A stretch of 64,000 bases of DNA from an uncultured Atopobiaceae bacterium (GTDB lineage: Bacteria; Actinomycetota; Coriobacteriia; Coriobacteriales; Atopobiaceae), in contig CALUNW010000002.1 in assembly GCA_944322145.1 (NCBI GenBank), positions 186,001-250,000 of the forward strand, given 5' to 3'. The position numbers were made by a program, and so were the translations under genes. Of this stretch, positions 1 through 8,665 are shown piece by piece (within the stretch, counting starts at the first letter, position 1; each line of letters opens with the position of its first letter). Below the pieces are notes generated by a model. That model did not search any database and was not told where the DNA came from. It worked only from the letters and a program-made list of their open reading frames with translations.

Positions 1-1009
1 CGGTCTCGGCGGCAAAGCCCACGACGACGCGCTTCCCCTTGCGCGCGCAGAGGTCGGCCAGGATGTCGGCCGTCTCCGTGAGCGCGATGGCGCCCAGGTG
101 CTCGCGCGACTTCTTGAGCTTGTGGTCGGCCGGCGCCGCGGGCGTGTAGTCGGCCACGGCGGCGCTGCAGATCGCGGCGTCGGCGCCCTCGAACGCGGCA
201 ATCATCGCGTCGTGCATCTGCGCGGCGCTCTCGACGTCCACGCGGCTCACTCCGGCGGGCGTGACGAGCGCACAGGGCCCGGAGACGAGCGTCACCTCCG
301 CCCCGCGGCGCGCCGCCGCCTCCGCCAGCGCATAGCCCATCTTGCCGGTGGAGCGGTTGGCGATGTAGCGGACCGGGTCGATGGCCTCGTGCGTGGGCCC
401 GGCGTTCACGAGCAGGCGCAGGCCGGCAAGGTCGCGCGGGGCGAGAAGCGCAAGCGCCGCGGCCACGATCTGGTCCACAGGCGCGAGCTTGCCCTCGCCC
501 ACGTCCCCGCAGGCGAGCCGCCCGCTGTCGGGGCCGGAAAAGCGCACGCCGCGCTCGCGCAGCACGGCAACGTTGGCCTGCGTGGCGGGGCTCTGCCACA
601 TGTGGACGTTCATGCCGGGCGCCACCAGCACCGGGCAGCACCCCCAGCAGGCCAGAAGCGTCGTCGTGAGGCAGTCGTCGGCGATGCCGCAGGCCAACTT
701 GGCCATCACGTTGGCCGTGGCGGGGACCACCACGGCGGCGTCCGCCCACTCGGCGAGGTCGATGTGCGGGATGGCAGAACCCGGGTGGCCGTAGAGCGAC
801 GTGGCGACCGGGGCCCCGGAGAGCGCCTCGAAGGTCGCGGCGCCCACGAAGCGCTCGGCGTCGGCGGTCATGGTCACGCGGACCTCGCAGCCCGCCTTCT
901 GAAGCCCGCGCAGCACCTCGCAGGCCTTGTACGCGGCAATCCCCCCGCACACGGCGAGAAGGACGTGCTGACGGCGCCCGGCTCCCGTCCCGAGGTCCCT
1001 ATCGCTCAC
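1..1009 (-). CDS. coaBC: Bifunctional phosphopantothenoylcysteine decarboxylase / phosphopantothenate-cysteine ligase, partial (C-terminus outside window)
   Basis: Makes 4'-phosphopantetheine in coenzyme A synthesis: the CoaB part joins cysteine to 4'-phosphopantothenate and the CoaC flavoprotein part decarboxylates the product. About 336 residues are visible. The CoaC domain shows VCGGIAAYK near residue 19, the catalytic histidine in PHIDLAEWADAAVVVPATAN (H82) and the PGMN substrate clamp at 131-134. The reading frame reaches the CoaB motif VGFAAET exactly at the window edge, so the missing part is the rest of CoaB. The GTG start at 1009 overlaps the stop of the zinc-ribbon gene (GTGA), which suggests translational coupling. 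The identification is firm; the 3' end is not in the window. Confidence 0.93.
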   Translation of the reverse strand, partial: MSDRDLGTGAGRRQHVLLAVCGGIAAYKACEVLRGLQKAGCEVRVTMTADAERFVGAATFEALSGAPVATSLYGHPGSAIPHIDLAEWADAAVVVPATANVMAKLACGIADDCLTTTLLACWGCCPVLVAPGMNVHMWQSPATQANVAVLRERGVRFSGPDSGRLACGDVGEGKLAPVDQIVAAALALLAPRDLAGLRLLVNAGPTHEAIDPVRYIANRSTGKMGYALAEAAARRGAEVTLVSGPCALVTPAGVSRVDVESAAQMHDAMIAAFEGADAAICSAAVADYTPAAPADHKLKKSREHLGAIALTETADILADLCARKGKRVVVGFAAET

Positions 1010-1728
1010 TCCTGGCCCTCCTCGGAGGTGATGAGGATGCGGTGGCAGTACGGGCACTCCGTGATCTCGTCGCCGTGGGCGAGGTCGTGGAAGAGGCTCG
1101 GCTGCAGCTTCACGCGGCACACGGAAGGAACGTTGCCCACGAGGCGCTCCACGGCGAGGCCCTTGAAGCGCTTGCGCGCCTTCTCGTAGGCGGCGAGGTG
1201 CTCGTCGGAGATGCCCTGGGCCGCGCGCTCGCGCTCGCGGGTGAGCTCGACGATGCGGGCGCGCAGGCTCGCGGAGCCCTCGGCGAGCGAGGCCTCGGTC
1301 GCGGCGCGCTCCTGCTCCAGGCGCTCGGCCGTGAGGCGCGCGTTCTTCTCGGCGCGCTCGAGCCGCCCCAGGCGCTCGGTCAGCGGGCCGAGCTGGAACT
1401 CGCACTTCTCGATGCGCTTGGCGAGCGAGGTGAGCTGCTGCTCGAAGTCGCGGATCTCGCGGTGGGTGTGCTCGCCGGCGTCGGCCAGCCCCTGGACCTC
1501 GACGGTCTTCTCGCGGTAGTGCTCGAGGTCGGCTCGGGTGTCGGCAATCTCGATCTGGGCGTCCTTGCGCTGGCCGACGATGCCGGTGAGCTCGCTGGCG
1601 ACCTTCTTGGCGGCGAGCGCGATGGTCTTGAGGCGCTCCTGCTGGGGCATGGAGGCGAGCGCGGAGGCGCACTTCAGAAGCTCGAGGTCGAGCTCCTGGA
1701 CCTGCATGAGGGAGGATGCTTCGGTCAT
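1006..1728 (-). CDS. Coiled-coil zinc-ribbon protein (COG1579 / CT398-like)
   Basis: A 240-residue protein: a long, charged coiled coil (about residues 5-180, rich in E, R, K and A heptads) followed by a short C-terminal zinc ribbon. This is the layout of the COG1579 family, found in many bacteria without a settled role; links to nucleic acid or secretion functions have been proposed. The ribbon is degenerate: the second pair CPYC is present, but the first pair has only one cysteine (PSVCRVKL) where the family normally has CxxC. It is cotranscribed with coaBC downstream (4-base overlap) and follows the cysteine desulfurase gene by 8 bases. Confidence 0.75.
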   Translation of the reverse strand: MTEASSLMQVQELDLELLKCASALASMPQQERLKTIALAAKKVASELTGIVGQRKDAQIEIADTRADLEHYREKTVEVQGLADAGEHTHREIRDFEQQLTSLAKRIEKCEFQLGPLTERLGRLERAEKNARLTAERLEQERAATEASLAEGSASLRARIVELTRERERAAQGISDEHLAAYEKARKRFKGLAVERLVGNVPSVCRVKLQPSLFHDLAHGDEITECPYCHRILITSEEGQE

Positions 1729-1736
1729 CTTGTTCC

Positions 1737-2921
1737 TTAGTCTCTAGGGCGCCTGGCGCGGTCGCGTCCGCGCTCGGCGACGATGGCGATGAGGGTGTCC
1801 GCGAAGCGGTCGAGGTCCCGCTCGTCGACGCGCTCGTCGAACGAGATGCGCAGGGACCCGAGTGCCTCCTCGCGCGGTATGCCCATGGCGAGAAGGACGT
1901 GGCTCGCGTCGAGCGAGCCGGAGGAGCAGGCCGATCCGGCGGAGACCTCGAACCCGGCCTGGTCGAGGGCCAAGATCATGGTCTCGGAGTCGAGCCCGGG
2001 GGCCATGACGCTCACGATGCCGGGAAGGCGGTCGGGGGCGTCCGTGGTGCGCACGATGCCGCTGCCCTCGGCGCAGAGGCGACCTGCGAGCCGGCGCGCC
2101 CGCGCGGAGACGAGCGCGCGCGTGGCGCCGAGGTCCACCGAGCAGGCCTGGGCCGCGGCGGCGAAGGCGAGCGCGCCGCGGACGTCCTGGGTGCCGGCGC
2201 GCCTCCCCTGCTCCTGGCCTCCGCCGAAGGAGAGCGGCCGCAGCGGCGCGCGACCGCGGCAGACCAGCGCGCCCACGCCGACGGGGCCGCCGAGCTTGTG
2301 GGCGGCCACGCTCACAGCGTCGACCTCGCCGAGGTCGAGCGGCACGTGGCCGAGCGCCTGGACGGAGTCGGTGTGGAAGAGCGCCCCTGCGGCGTGCGCC
2401 GCGCGGGCGAGCGCGGAGACGGGCTGGATGACGCCGGTCTCGTTGTTGGCGTACATGACCGAGACGAGCGCGCAGGTCTCGTCGAGAAGGGCCTCGAGGG
2501 CCTCCGGGCCGACGACGCCCGAGCGGTCCGGGCGCACGAGGTCGACCTCGAAGCCGCGCTCGTGGAGGGGCCCCACGAGGTCGAGCACGGAGTCGTGCTC
2601 GATGGCGGAGACCACGACGCGGCGGCGCCGGGAGTTCCGCCCGCGCGCGCCCTCGGCGAGGCCTATGACGGCGAGGTTGTTGGACTCCGTCCCGCCGGAG
2701 GTGAAGGTCACGTCGGACGGTCGGAAGTGCCCGCCCAGGCAGTCGACGAGCGCTCGGCGGGCGCCGTCGAGCTCGCGGGCGGCGCGGCGGCCGAGCGTGT
2801 GCAGCGAGTTGGGGTTGGCGCCCGCGATCGCGCTGGCGTCGTAGGCGCTCATGGCGGCGAGCGCCTCGGGGCGCAGCGGCGACGAGGCGGCGTGGTCGAG
2901 GTATACGGGTCGGTCGGCCAT
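1737..2921 (-). CDS. Cysteine desulfurase (NifS/IscS-type class V aminotransferase)
   Basis: A PLP enzyme that removes sulfur from cysteine as an enzyme-bound persulfide, for Fe-S clusters or tRNA thiolation. In 394 residues it shows the N-terminal YLDHAA signature, the PLP lysine in AAHKLGGP (K209), and the active-site cysteine in the loop SAGSACSSGSLD (C332). The loop type resembles the IscS/NifS group rather than SufS. There is no iscU, sufU or thiI gene beside it, so its acceptor cannot be read from context. It starts at an ATG 5 bases past the rpe stop. The longer upstream reading frame overlaps rpe and lacks family similarity, so that start was rejected. Confidence 0.9.
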   Translation of the reverse strand: MADRPVYLDHAASSPLRPEALAAMSAYDASAIAGANPNSLHTLGRRAARELDGARRALVDCLGGHFRPSDVTFTSGGTESNNLAVIGLAEGARGRNSRRRRVVVSAIEHDSVLDLVGPLHERGFEVDLVRPDRSGVVGPEALEALLDETCALVSVMYANNETGVIQPVSALARAAHAAGALFHTDSVQALGHVPLDLGEVDAVSVAAHKLGGPVGVGALVCRGRAPLRPLSFGGGQEQGRRAGTQDVRGALAFAAAAQACSVDLGATRALVSARARRLAGRLCAEGSGIVRTTDAPDRLPGIVSVMAPGLDSETMILALDQAGFEVSAGSACSSGSLDASHVLLAMGIPREEALGSLRISFDERVDERDLDRFADTLIAIVAERGRDRARRPRD

Positions 2922-2926
2922 GGGGG

Positions 2927-3604
2927 CTACGCCATCTTGGAGACGCCGGACTGGCCGGCGGCCCTGAGCTCGGCGATCGCGGCGGGGCGGTCGGCGGCGC
3001 CGAAGACGGCGCTGCCGGCGACGAGCACGTTGGCGCCCGCGGAGGTCACGAGCGGCGCGGTCGCGGGGGTGATGCCGCCGTCGACCTCGATGAGCGGGTT
3101 CACGCCGTGCTCGTCGCACATGCGGCGCAGGCGGCGGAGCTTGCGCGGCGAGCTCTCGATGAGCGCCTGGCCGCCGAAGCCCGGGTCCACGGTCATGACG
3201 AGGACCATGTCGAGCTCGCCCAGGATGGGCTCGAGCAGGCACACCGGGGTCGCCGGGTTGAGGGCGATGGCGGCCTTGGCGCCGCGCTCGTGGATGCGCG
3301 CGACGAGGCGGTGCGCGTGGGTGGCCGCCTCGTAGTGGAACGACACCATGTCGGCGCCGGCGTCGAGGTACTTCTCGACCTGCTCGTCGGGGTTGCTCAC
3401 CATGAGGTGGACGTCCACGGGGAGGCCCGTGGAGGCCTTCACGGCGCGCAGCACGTCCGGGCCGAAGCTGATGTTGGGCACGAAGTGGCCGTCCATGACG
3501 TCAAAGTGGATGAGGTCGGCGGTGGCGACGTCGGCCACGTCGGCCCCGAGGCGGGCGAAGTCGGCGGCGAGCACCGACGGCGCGATCTTGATCTCCTCGA
3601 GCAT
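2927..3604 (-). CDS. rpe: Ribulose-phosphate 3-epimerase
   Basis: Interconverts ribulose 5-phosphate and xylulose 5-phosphate in the pentose phosphate pathway. The 225 residues are full length for this TIM-barrel family. Visible signatures are IAPSVLAADFARLG at the N-terminus, the metal-binding HFDVMDGHFVPN, VDVHLMV, VMTVDPGFGGQ and EVDGGI with its catalytic aspartate. The ATG shares one base with the gpsA stop (TGATG), placing it in the der-plsY-gpsA-rpe coupled run, with the cysteine desulfurase gene immediately downstream. Confidence 0.96.
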   Translation of the reverse strand: MLEEIKIAPSVLAADFARLGADVADVATADLIHFDVMDGHFVPNISFGPDVLRAVKASTGLPVDVHLMVSNPDEQVEKYLDAGADMVSFHYEAATHAHRLVARIHERGAKAAIALNPATPVCLLEPILGELDMVLVMTVDPGFGGQALIESSPRKLRRLRRMCDEHGVNPLIEVDGGITPATAPLVTSAGANVLVAGSAVFGAADRPAAIAELRAAGQSGVSKMA

Positions 3605-4644
3605 CAGTCTCTCTCCTTGTCCTGTCCGGTGATGCCGTAGAACTCCTCGCTCGGGCGCCGCCCGAGCAGCATGTCCGTTGCCTCCTGAACGCCGGCGCCG
3701 TCATGGAGCACGGCGTGGACGGCGCTCGTGATGGGGACCTCGACGCCGTGCGCCTGTGCGAGCGCGAGCACGCTCTCCGCGGCCCGGGCGCCCTCGACGA
3801 CGGCGTGCGTGCGCGCCTCGTAGCTCTGGAGGCTCTCCCCCGCGGCCAGCGCCTCTCCGAAGGTGCGGTTGCGGGAGTGCCGAGAGGTGCAGGTGGCCAC
3901 GAGGTCGCCCATGCCGGCGAGGCCCATCGGCGTGAGCGGGTCGGCGCCGAGGGCCGCGGCCACGCGCCCGATCTCGGCCAGGCCGCGCGTCATGATCACG
4001 GCGAGCGTGTTGTCCCCCGCACCGGACCCCGCCGCGGCGCCGCAGGCGATGGCGACGACGTTCTTCACGGCGCCGCAGATCTCGACGCCGGTGACGTCGG
4101 CGGAGACGTAGACCCTGAACGAGTGGCTCACGACGAGCCGCTGGAGGCGCAGCGCGACCTCGGGGCTCTCCGAGGCGAGCACGGCGGCGGAGAGCTTGCC
4201 CTGGCAGACCTCCTCGGCGTGGTTGGGGCCCGAGAGCACGGCGACGCGCCCGCGGCCGCCGAGCTCGTCGGCGACGACGTCGAGCATGAGCTTGTGCGTG
4301 CCGAGCTCGACGCCCTTGGTCAGCACGAGGACGGGGGCCTCGGCCGGCACGAGCTCCGCGATGCGCGCGCAGGTGGCGCGCAGGTAGGCGGAGGGGGCGG
4401 CCAGCACGACGACCTCGGCGCCCGAGAGCGCATCGGCGGCGTCGGCCGTGGCGCGCACGTTGGCGGGGAGCTCGTAGTCGGTGAGGTGGCGCGGGTTCTT
4501 GCGCGTGGCGTTCACGGCCTCGGCGAGCGCGGCGTCGCGGCACCAGAGCGCCACGTCGCGCGAGCGCTCGGCGAGCAGGCCGGCCATGGCGGTGCCCCAC
4601 GAGCCCGACCCTATGACGGCCACCTTGTTGACGCGCTCGCTCAC
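3604..4644 (-). CDS. gpsA: NAD(P)-dependent glycerol-3-phosphate dehydrogenase
   Basis: Reduces dihydroxyacetone phosphate to sn-glycerol 3-phosphate for phospholipid synthesis; cytosolic. The 346 residues show the nucleotide-binding VIGSGSWGTAMAG at the N-terminus, VLTKGVELGT, LSGPNHAEEV, the GAVKNVVAIACG helix with the catalytic lysine, and the substrate region SRHSRNRTFG. The GTG start (4644) overlaps the plsY stop (GTGA); a longer upstream frame was rejected because it lies inside plsY. Its product is the substrate of PlsY, encoded just upstream, so the two adjacent genes perform consecutive steps. Confidence 0.96.
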   Translation of the reverse strand: MSERVNKVAVIGSGSWGTAMAGLLAERSRDVALWCRDAALAEAVNATRKNPRHLTDYELPANVRATADAADALSGAEVVVLAAPSAYLRATCARIAELVPAEAPVLVLTKGVELGTHKLMLDVVADELGGRGRVAVLSGPNHAEEVCQGKLSAAVLASESPEVALRLQRLVVSHSFRVYVSADVTGVEICGAVKNVVAIACGAAAGSGAGDNTLAVIMTRGLAEIGRVAAALGADPLTPMGLAGMGDLVATCTSRHSRNRTFGEALAAGESLQSYEARTHAVVEGARAAESVLALAQAHGVEVPITSAVHAVLHDGAGVQEATDMLLGRRPSEEFYGITGQDKERD

Positions 4645-5336
4645 TTCTCGCTCCCCTCCGGGCGCGCCTCGACCTTCTCGCCCTTCTTGTGGAACGAGAA
4701 GCGCCGCTCCTCGCCGCGGACGAGCCGGCCGACGTTCTCGCGGTGCGACCAGATCACGACGACCGCAGCCAAGGCCACCGGCGCGATCGCGACCACGGGG
4801 AAGCCGAAGACGGCGCACCACACGGGCAGCGACGCCGCCGCGGCGACCGAGCCCAGCGAGACGTAGCGCGTGGGGATCACGAGCACGAGGAAGAGGGCGA
4901 GCAGGCCCACTCCGATGGGCCAGTAGAGCCCGAGCGCGGCGCCAAAGCCCACGGCGATGCCCTTGCCGCCGTGGAAGCGCAGGTAGGGGCTGAAGACGTG
5001 GCCCAGGATGCACCCGAGGAAGACGCAGGTGAGCGCGACGGCGTTGGCCGTGGTGTGGTCGAGGGAGGCCACGTCGCCGGAGAGGGCGAGCGCGGCGATG
5101 GCCCAGCGCGCCACGAGCATCCAGACGAGGCCCTTGGCGGCATCGAGCAAAAGCGTGAGGCCGGCGGCGCCCTTGCCCACCGAGCGGGCGACGTTGGTGG
5201 TCCCGATGTTGCCGGAGCCCACGGTGCGCACGTCGACGTGGCCCATCGCCATGGCGACGATCAGGCCGAAGGGGATGCCGCAGACGAGGTAGGCGCCCAC
5301 GGTGAAGACGAGCGCCCAGGTCATGAGGTCGCTCAC
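4641..5336 (-). CDS. plsY: Acyl-phosphate:glycerol-3-phosphate acyltransferase
   Basis: Integral membrane enzyme that transfers an acyl group from acyl phosphate to glycerol 3-phosphate, the first committed step of phospholipid synthesis. The 231 residues carry several membrane segments and the three conserved PlsY loops: GSGNIGTTNVARSVGKG, LRFHGGKGIAVGFG and WSHRENVGRLVRGEE. A charged tail of about 20 residues follows the last motif. The GTG start at 5336 overlaps the der stop (GTGA); an ATG at 5324 is a possible alternative but would lose the overlap pattern seen through this operon. Confidence 0.95.
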   Translation of the reverse strand: MSDLMTWALVFTVGAYLVCGIPFGLIVAMAMGHVDVRTVGSGNIGTTNVARSVGKGAAGLTLLLDAAKGLVWMLVARWAIAALALSGDVASLDHTTANAVALTCVFLGCILGHVFSPYLRFHGGKGIAVGFGAALGLYWPIGVGLLALFLVLVIPTRYVSLGSVAAAASLPVWCAVFGFPVVAIAPVALAAVVVIWSHRENVGRLVRGEERRFSFHKKGEKVEARPEGSEK

Positions 5337-6667
5337 GCGCGGTCGCCCCCCTCGGACTTGCGGCGGAACTTCAGGCGCACGGGCGTGCCGGTGAGGTCGA
5401 AGCGCTCGCGCAGGCGGTTCTCGAGGAAGCGCTCGAAGTTGTCGTCCACGAGGTCGGGCGCGTTGCACCAGAAGGTGATGGCGGGAGGCTTTGAGCCGGT
5501 CTGCGTGGCGTACTGGATCTTGAGGCGGCGGCCCTTCTCGGAGCGCGTGTGGCCGCCCTCGCGGATCTGGGCGAGAAGGTCGTTGAGCTCGGAGGTGCGC
5601 AGCTGCGACGCGTGGGCCTCGGCGGCGCGCGCGGCGAGGCCGAGGACCTTGTCGGTGGCGCGGCCGGTCAGGGCGGAGACGTTGACGGTCGGGATCCACG
5701 GGCAGAACGCGAGGCGCTTGTCGATGGAGGCCACGATGGCGTCGCGCTGCTGCTCGGTCTCCACGAGGTCCCACTTGTTGAGGACGAGCACGAGGCCGCA
5801 GCCGCGGTCGATGGCCATGCCGGCGACCTTCTGGTCCTGCTCGGTCACGCCCACGGTGGCGTCCACCACGAGCAGGCAGACGTCGGCGCGGTCGATCGCC
5901 TGCAGGCCGCGGACGAGGCTGTAATACTCGACGTCCTCGTGGACCTGGGTCTTCTTGCGCATGCCGGCCGTGTCCACGAGCTTGATGGGCTGGCCCTTCC
6001 ACTCGATCACGGTGTCGATGGCGTCGCGCGTGGTGCCGGCGACGTCACTGACGATGGAGCGCTTCTTGTTGGCGAGGCGGTTGGCGAGGCTGGACTTGCC
6101 CACGTTGGGGCGGCCGACGATGGCCAGGGACAGCATGTCCTCCTCGGGCTCCTCCTCGGAGGGCTCGGGGAAGGCGGCGACGATGTCGTCGAGCAGGTCG
6201 CCGGTGCCGTGGCCGTGGCCGGCCGAGAGCGGGCGGGGCTCGCCGACGCCGAGGGCGTAGAAGTCCCAGAGGCCGTCCTGCTCGCGGGAGGGGTCGTCCT
6301 TCTTGTTGACCACGAGGAAGACGGGCTTGTCAACGCGGCGGACGATGCGGGCGACCTCCTCGTCCTCGTCGGTGACGCCGGTGGTGCCGTCCACCACGAA
6401 GACGATGACGTCGGCCTCCTCGCAGGCGAGGAGCGCCTGCTCGCGGATGCGCGGGGCGAAGACGTCCTTGGACTTGACGGACTCGATGCCGCCCGTGTCG
6501 ATGAGGGTGAAGTCGCGGCCGTTCCAGTCGGCGTCGTGGTAGGAGCGGTCTCGGGTGACGCCGCGCGACTCGTGGACGATGGCGTCGCGGCTGACCGCGA
6601 TGCGGTTGACGAGCGTGGACTTGCCGACGTTGGGCCGGCCGACCACGGCGACTACGGGCTTGGGCAT
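5333..6667 (-). CDS. der: Ribosome-assembly GTPase Der (EngA)
   Basis: Essential GTPase with two tandem G domains, acting in 50S subunit maturation. In 444 residues the first P-loop GRPNVGKS is at about 9-16 and the second near 185, each followed by DTxG (DTGG, DTAG) and NKxD (NKKD, NKWD) motifs. A C-terminal KH-like domain follows, ending in a basic tail. It starts at an ATG with a good upstream AAGGAGG. It is the first gene of the coupled der-plsY-gpsA-rpe run. Confidence 0.97.
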   Translation of the reverse strand: MPKPVVAVVGRPNVGKSTLVNRIAVSRDAIVHESRGVTRDRSYHDADWNGRDFTLIDTGGIESVKSKDVFAPRIREQALLACEEADVIVFVVDGTTGVTDEDEEVARIVRRVDKPVFLVVNKKDDPSREQDGLWDFYALGVGEPRPLSAGHGHGTGDLLDDIVAAFPEPSEEEPEEDMLSLAIVGRPNVGKSSLANRLANKKRSIVSDVAGTTRDAIDTVIEWKGQPIKLVDTAGMRKKTQVHEDVEYYSLVRGLQAIDRADVCLLVVDATVGVTEQDQKVAGMAIDRGCGLVLVLNKWDLVETEQQRDAIVASIDKRLAFCPWIPTVNVSALTGRATDKVLGLAARAAEAHASQLRTSELNDLLAQIREGGHTRSEKGRRLKIQYATQTGSKPPAITFWCNAPDLVDDNFERFLENRLRERFDLTGTPVRLKFRRKSEGGDRA

Positions 6668-6828
6668 CTTGCCTCCTTGCTATTCCATTTGCGCCGAAAG
6701 TCTACCACGGGCGGTCGGTTTTGGCCCGTGAGCGCGTCAAATCCCCACGAGTCGCGTGCGAGCGGCGGGGCGCGGACCCGCCGCGCTTGGGAACCCCGCC
6801 TCGTCCGCGGTGGCTCGTCCTACTTACT

Positions 6829-6887
6829 TAAGAAATGCGCCCCGTCTGGAGGCGGGGCGCGTGAGCTCCTTGGACGGAGGAGTTTTT
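6829..6887 (-). terminator. Tandem hairpins behind the SLH-protein gene
   Basis: In the 256 bases between der and the SLH gene, a GC-rich stem GCGCCCCG/CGGGGCGC (6837-6860) is followed on the minus strand by ATTTCTTAAG, fitting a weak intrinsic terminator for the SLH gene. Next to it a smaller stem CTCCT/AGGAG (6866-6882) is followed by TTTTT on the plus strand, so the pair could stop transcription in both directions. No gene is seen in the rest of the gap. Confidence 0.55.
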
Positions 6888-6923
6888 CTAAGCGTAGAGG
6901 ACTCGTTTTCCCGGACGAGCCGG

Positions 6924-8582
6924 CTAGCCCTCGAGCCAGTTCATCAGGATCGCGGCGATCGTGGCGCGCGAGCACGTGTCCTGCGCGTCGAGCGTTCGGA
7001 CGCCGTTGCCGTGGTCGGAGCCGGAGATGATGCCCTCGGCGACGGCCCAGCTCATCGCGTCGGCGGCCCAGCTCGAGACCTCGCCGGCGTCCGGGAAGCG
7101 CGAGAGGTCGGCGCGCGCCGAGGTGCTCTCGCCGCGGATGCGGGCCATGTTCATGATGACGCCCGCCGCCTGCTCGCGCGTGAGCTCCGCGTCGGGGGCA
7201 AAGGTGCCGTCGTCGTTTCCGTTGAAGGCCCCGACGGAGAGGGCCCAGCGCACCGCGGTCTCGTACCAGGAGCCGGCGACGCAGTCGGGCGGGAGCGACG
7301 CGGCCCCGGCCGCCGGGGAGCCGGAGAGGTTGTGGAGCACGCCTGCCATCTCGGCGCGCGTGATGGTGCGGTCGGGCGCAAAGGTCCCGTCGTCGTTGCC
7401 GTTGAAGATGCCCCCGCCGACGGCCCAGCTGACGGCCTCGAAGTACCAGCTGCCGGGCCGGACGTCGGGGAAGCGCAGCGAGAAGGACGCGGAGACCGTG
7501 ACGTCGTCGTCCGGCATGACGAAGGAGTAGCTGCCCCCCGACCCGCTCACGGCGACGGAGGCGCCGGTCGCGGTGGTCACGGTGACGCCGCCCGCCACGT
7601 AGCCGGCTTCCGCCGTCAGGCGCACGGTGACCGTGGAGCCCTCCGTCGTGGTGGAGTGGCTCGCGCGGACGGAGCCGCCGGTCGCGGAGGTGACGCTCAC
7701 GCGATGGGCCACCGGGTCGGCCGGCAGCATCGAGAGGCAGTCCGCCCGCTCGTTCTCGTAGCGCCTGATCCAGCTGTCGTGGTACTGCGTCTGGCTCGGG
7801 TAGCGCTCGGCGATGTTCTCGACGAGCGCGTCCACGAGGGCGTTCACGAACTCGCGGTCGGTCATGTCATTGCTGAGCCGGGCCTCGTCGAGGAACCACC
7901 GCACGCCGCCGGAGCCAAAGAGATTGGTCATGCTCCAGACCAGGCCCTTCACGCAGTCGGGGCGCCGGGTCATGTCGACGCCCTTGCTCGCGAGGTAGTT
8001 CTCGCTCAGGCGATAGTAGTTGTCGTAGGCGAAGTTGTCCTGCAGGAGCGCGAACTCGGTGGGGTCGGCGTCATGGGCGGCGTACCAGGCGTCCTGCGTG
8101 AGCTGGCCGATCTCGGTGAGCTCGTACTCCTCGGTCTGATCGTTGTACTCCGCGATCACGGTGTTGCCGTCCATGACCTCGTCGGCGCGCTCGACGACGG
8201 GCGCGAACATCGCGTACTTCTCGGCGTCGTGGCGCAGGCAGTAGTTCATGAAGTTGACGAGGCTGTAGCGTCGGTCGAACTGGTAGTACCCGAGCGCGTG
8301 GAAGCCGTCGTAGTACGAGAAGCCCTGGCGGTAGTTGCTGTGGCTCTCGTACTTGGTGAAGTACTTCATCTCGTCGGTGATCTGGACGAGGTCGCGGCCG
8401 GCGGCGAGCGTCTCCACGGCGTCGCACTCGTCCTCGACGGGCTCGTAGAAGTCGGCTCGGTCGATGACGACGACCTCGGCGACGTCGGTGGCGTCGGCGA
8501 GGCCGCGGGCCACCGCGATCGAGGGGCTGGCGAGAAGGGCCAGCGCGAGCCCGGCGGAAACTACGGCGGTTCTTGTGCGCAT
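6924..8582 (-). CDS. Secreted protein with lysozyme-like N-terminal region, B-repeat and three SLH domains
   Basis: A 552-residue exported protein. Residues 1-25 are a signal peptide ending in AVA. Residues about 40-290 form a globular region of unknown family; YESHSNYRQG and HALGYYQFDRR within it recall the glutamate and G-x-YQ-F elements of phage-type muramidase domains, which is only a weak suggestion. Residues about 292-367 resemble the divergent InlB B-repeat, ending SFVMPDDDVTVSASF. Three SLH domains follow (FPDVRPGSWYFEAVSWAV, then two more) for non-covalent wall attachment. The ATG follows AAAGGAG. It is unrelated in function to its neighbours der and the DUF512 gene, which suggests insertion between them. 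Confidence 0.75.
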   Translation of the reverse strand: MRTRTAVVSAGLALALLASPSIAVARGLADATDVAEVVVIDRADFYEPVEDECDAVETLAAGRDLVQITDEMKYFTKYESHSNYRQGFSYYDGFHALGYYQFDRRYSLVNFMNYCLRHDAEKYAMFAPVVERADEVMDGNTVIAEYNDQTEEYELTEIGQLTQDAWYAAHDADPTEFALLQDNFAYDNYYRLSENYLASKGVDMTRRPDCVKGLVWSMTNLFGSGGVRWFLDEARLSNDMTDREFVNALVDALVENIAERYPSQTQYHDSWIRRYENERADCLSMLPADPVAHRVSVTSATGGSVRASHSTTTEGSTVTVRLTAEAGYVAGGVTVTTATGASVAVSGSGGSYSFVMPDDDVTVSASFSLRFPDVRPGSWYFEAVSWAVGGGIFNGNDDGTFAPDRTITRAEMAGVLHNLSGSPAAGAASLPPDCVAGSWYETAVRWALSVGAFNGNDDGTFAPDAELTREQAAGVIMNMARIRGESTSARADLSRFPDAGEVSSWAADAMSWAVAEGIISGSDHGNGVRTLDAQDTCSRATIAAILMNWLEG

Positions 8583-8628
8583 GCTGCTCCTTTTTGCTGC
8601 GTTTTAGGTGCCTGACCAGTGTACACGA

Positions 8629-8657
8629 CGGTGGGCGTGCGCCATCGCCCGCCGTCA
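8629..8657. repeat. Inverted repeat between the SLH and DUF512 genes
   Basis: The arms GACGGTGGGCG and CGCCCGCCGTC pair with one mismatch around an 8-base loop. It lies just past the DUF512 stop codon and upstream of the SLH gene. There is no T-run, so it may be a Rho-type 3' end or mRNA-protecting hairpin rather than an intrinsic terminator. Confidence 0.4.
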
Positions 8658-8665
8658 AGCCTCCG

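Noticed and set aside
6866..6887. Terminator proving a plus-strand gene upstream
   Set aside because: The stem plus TTTTT is oriented for the plus strand, but no plausible plus-strand gene precedes it; it is more likely half of a bidirectional 3'-end structure.
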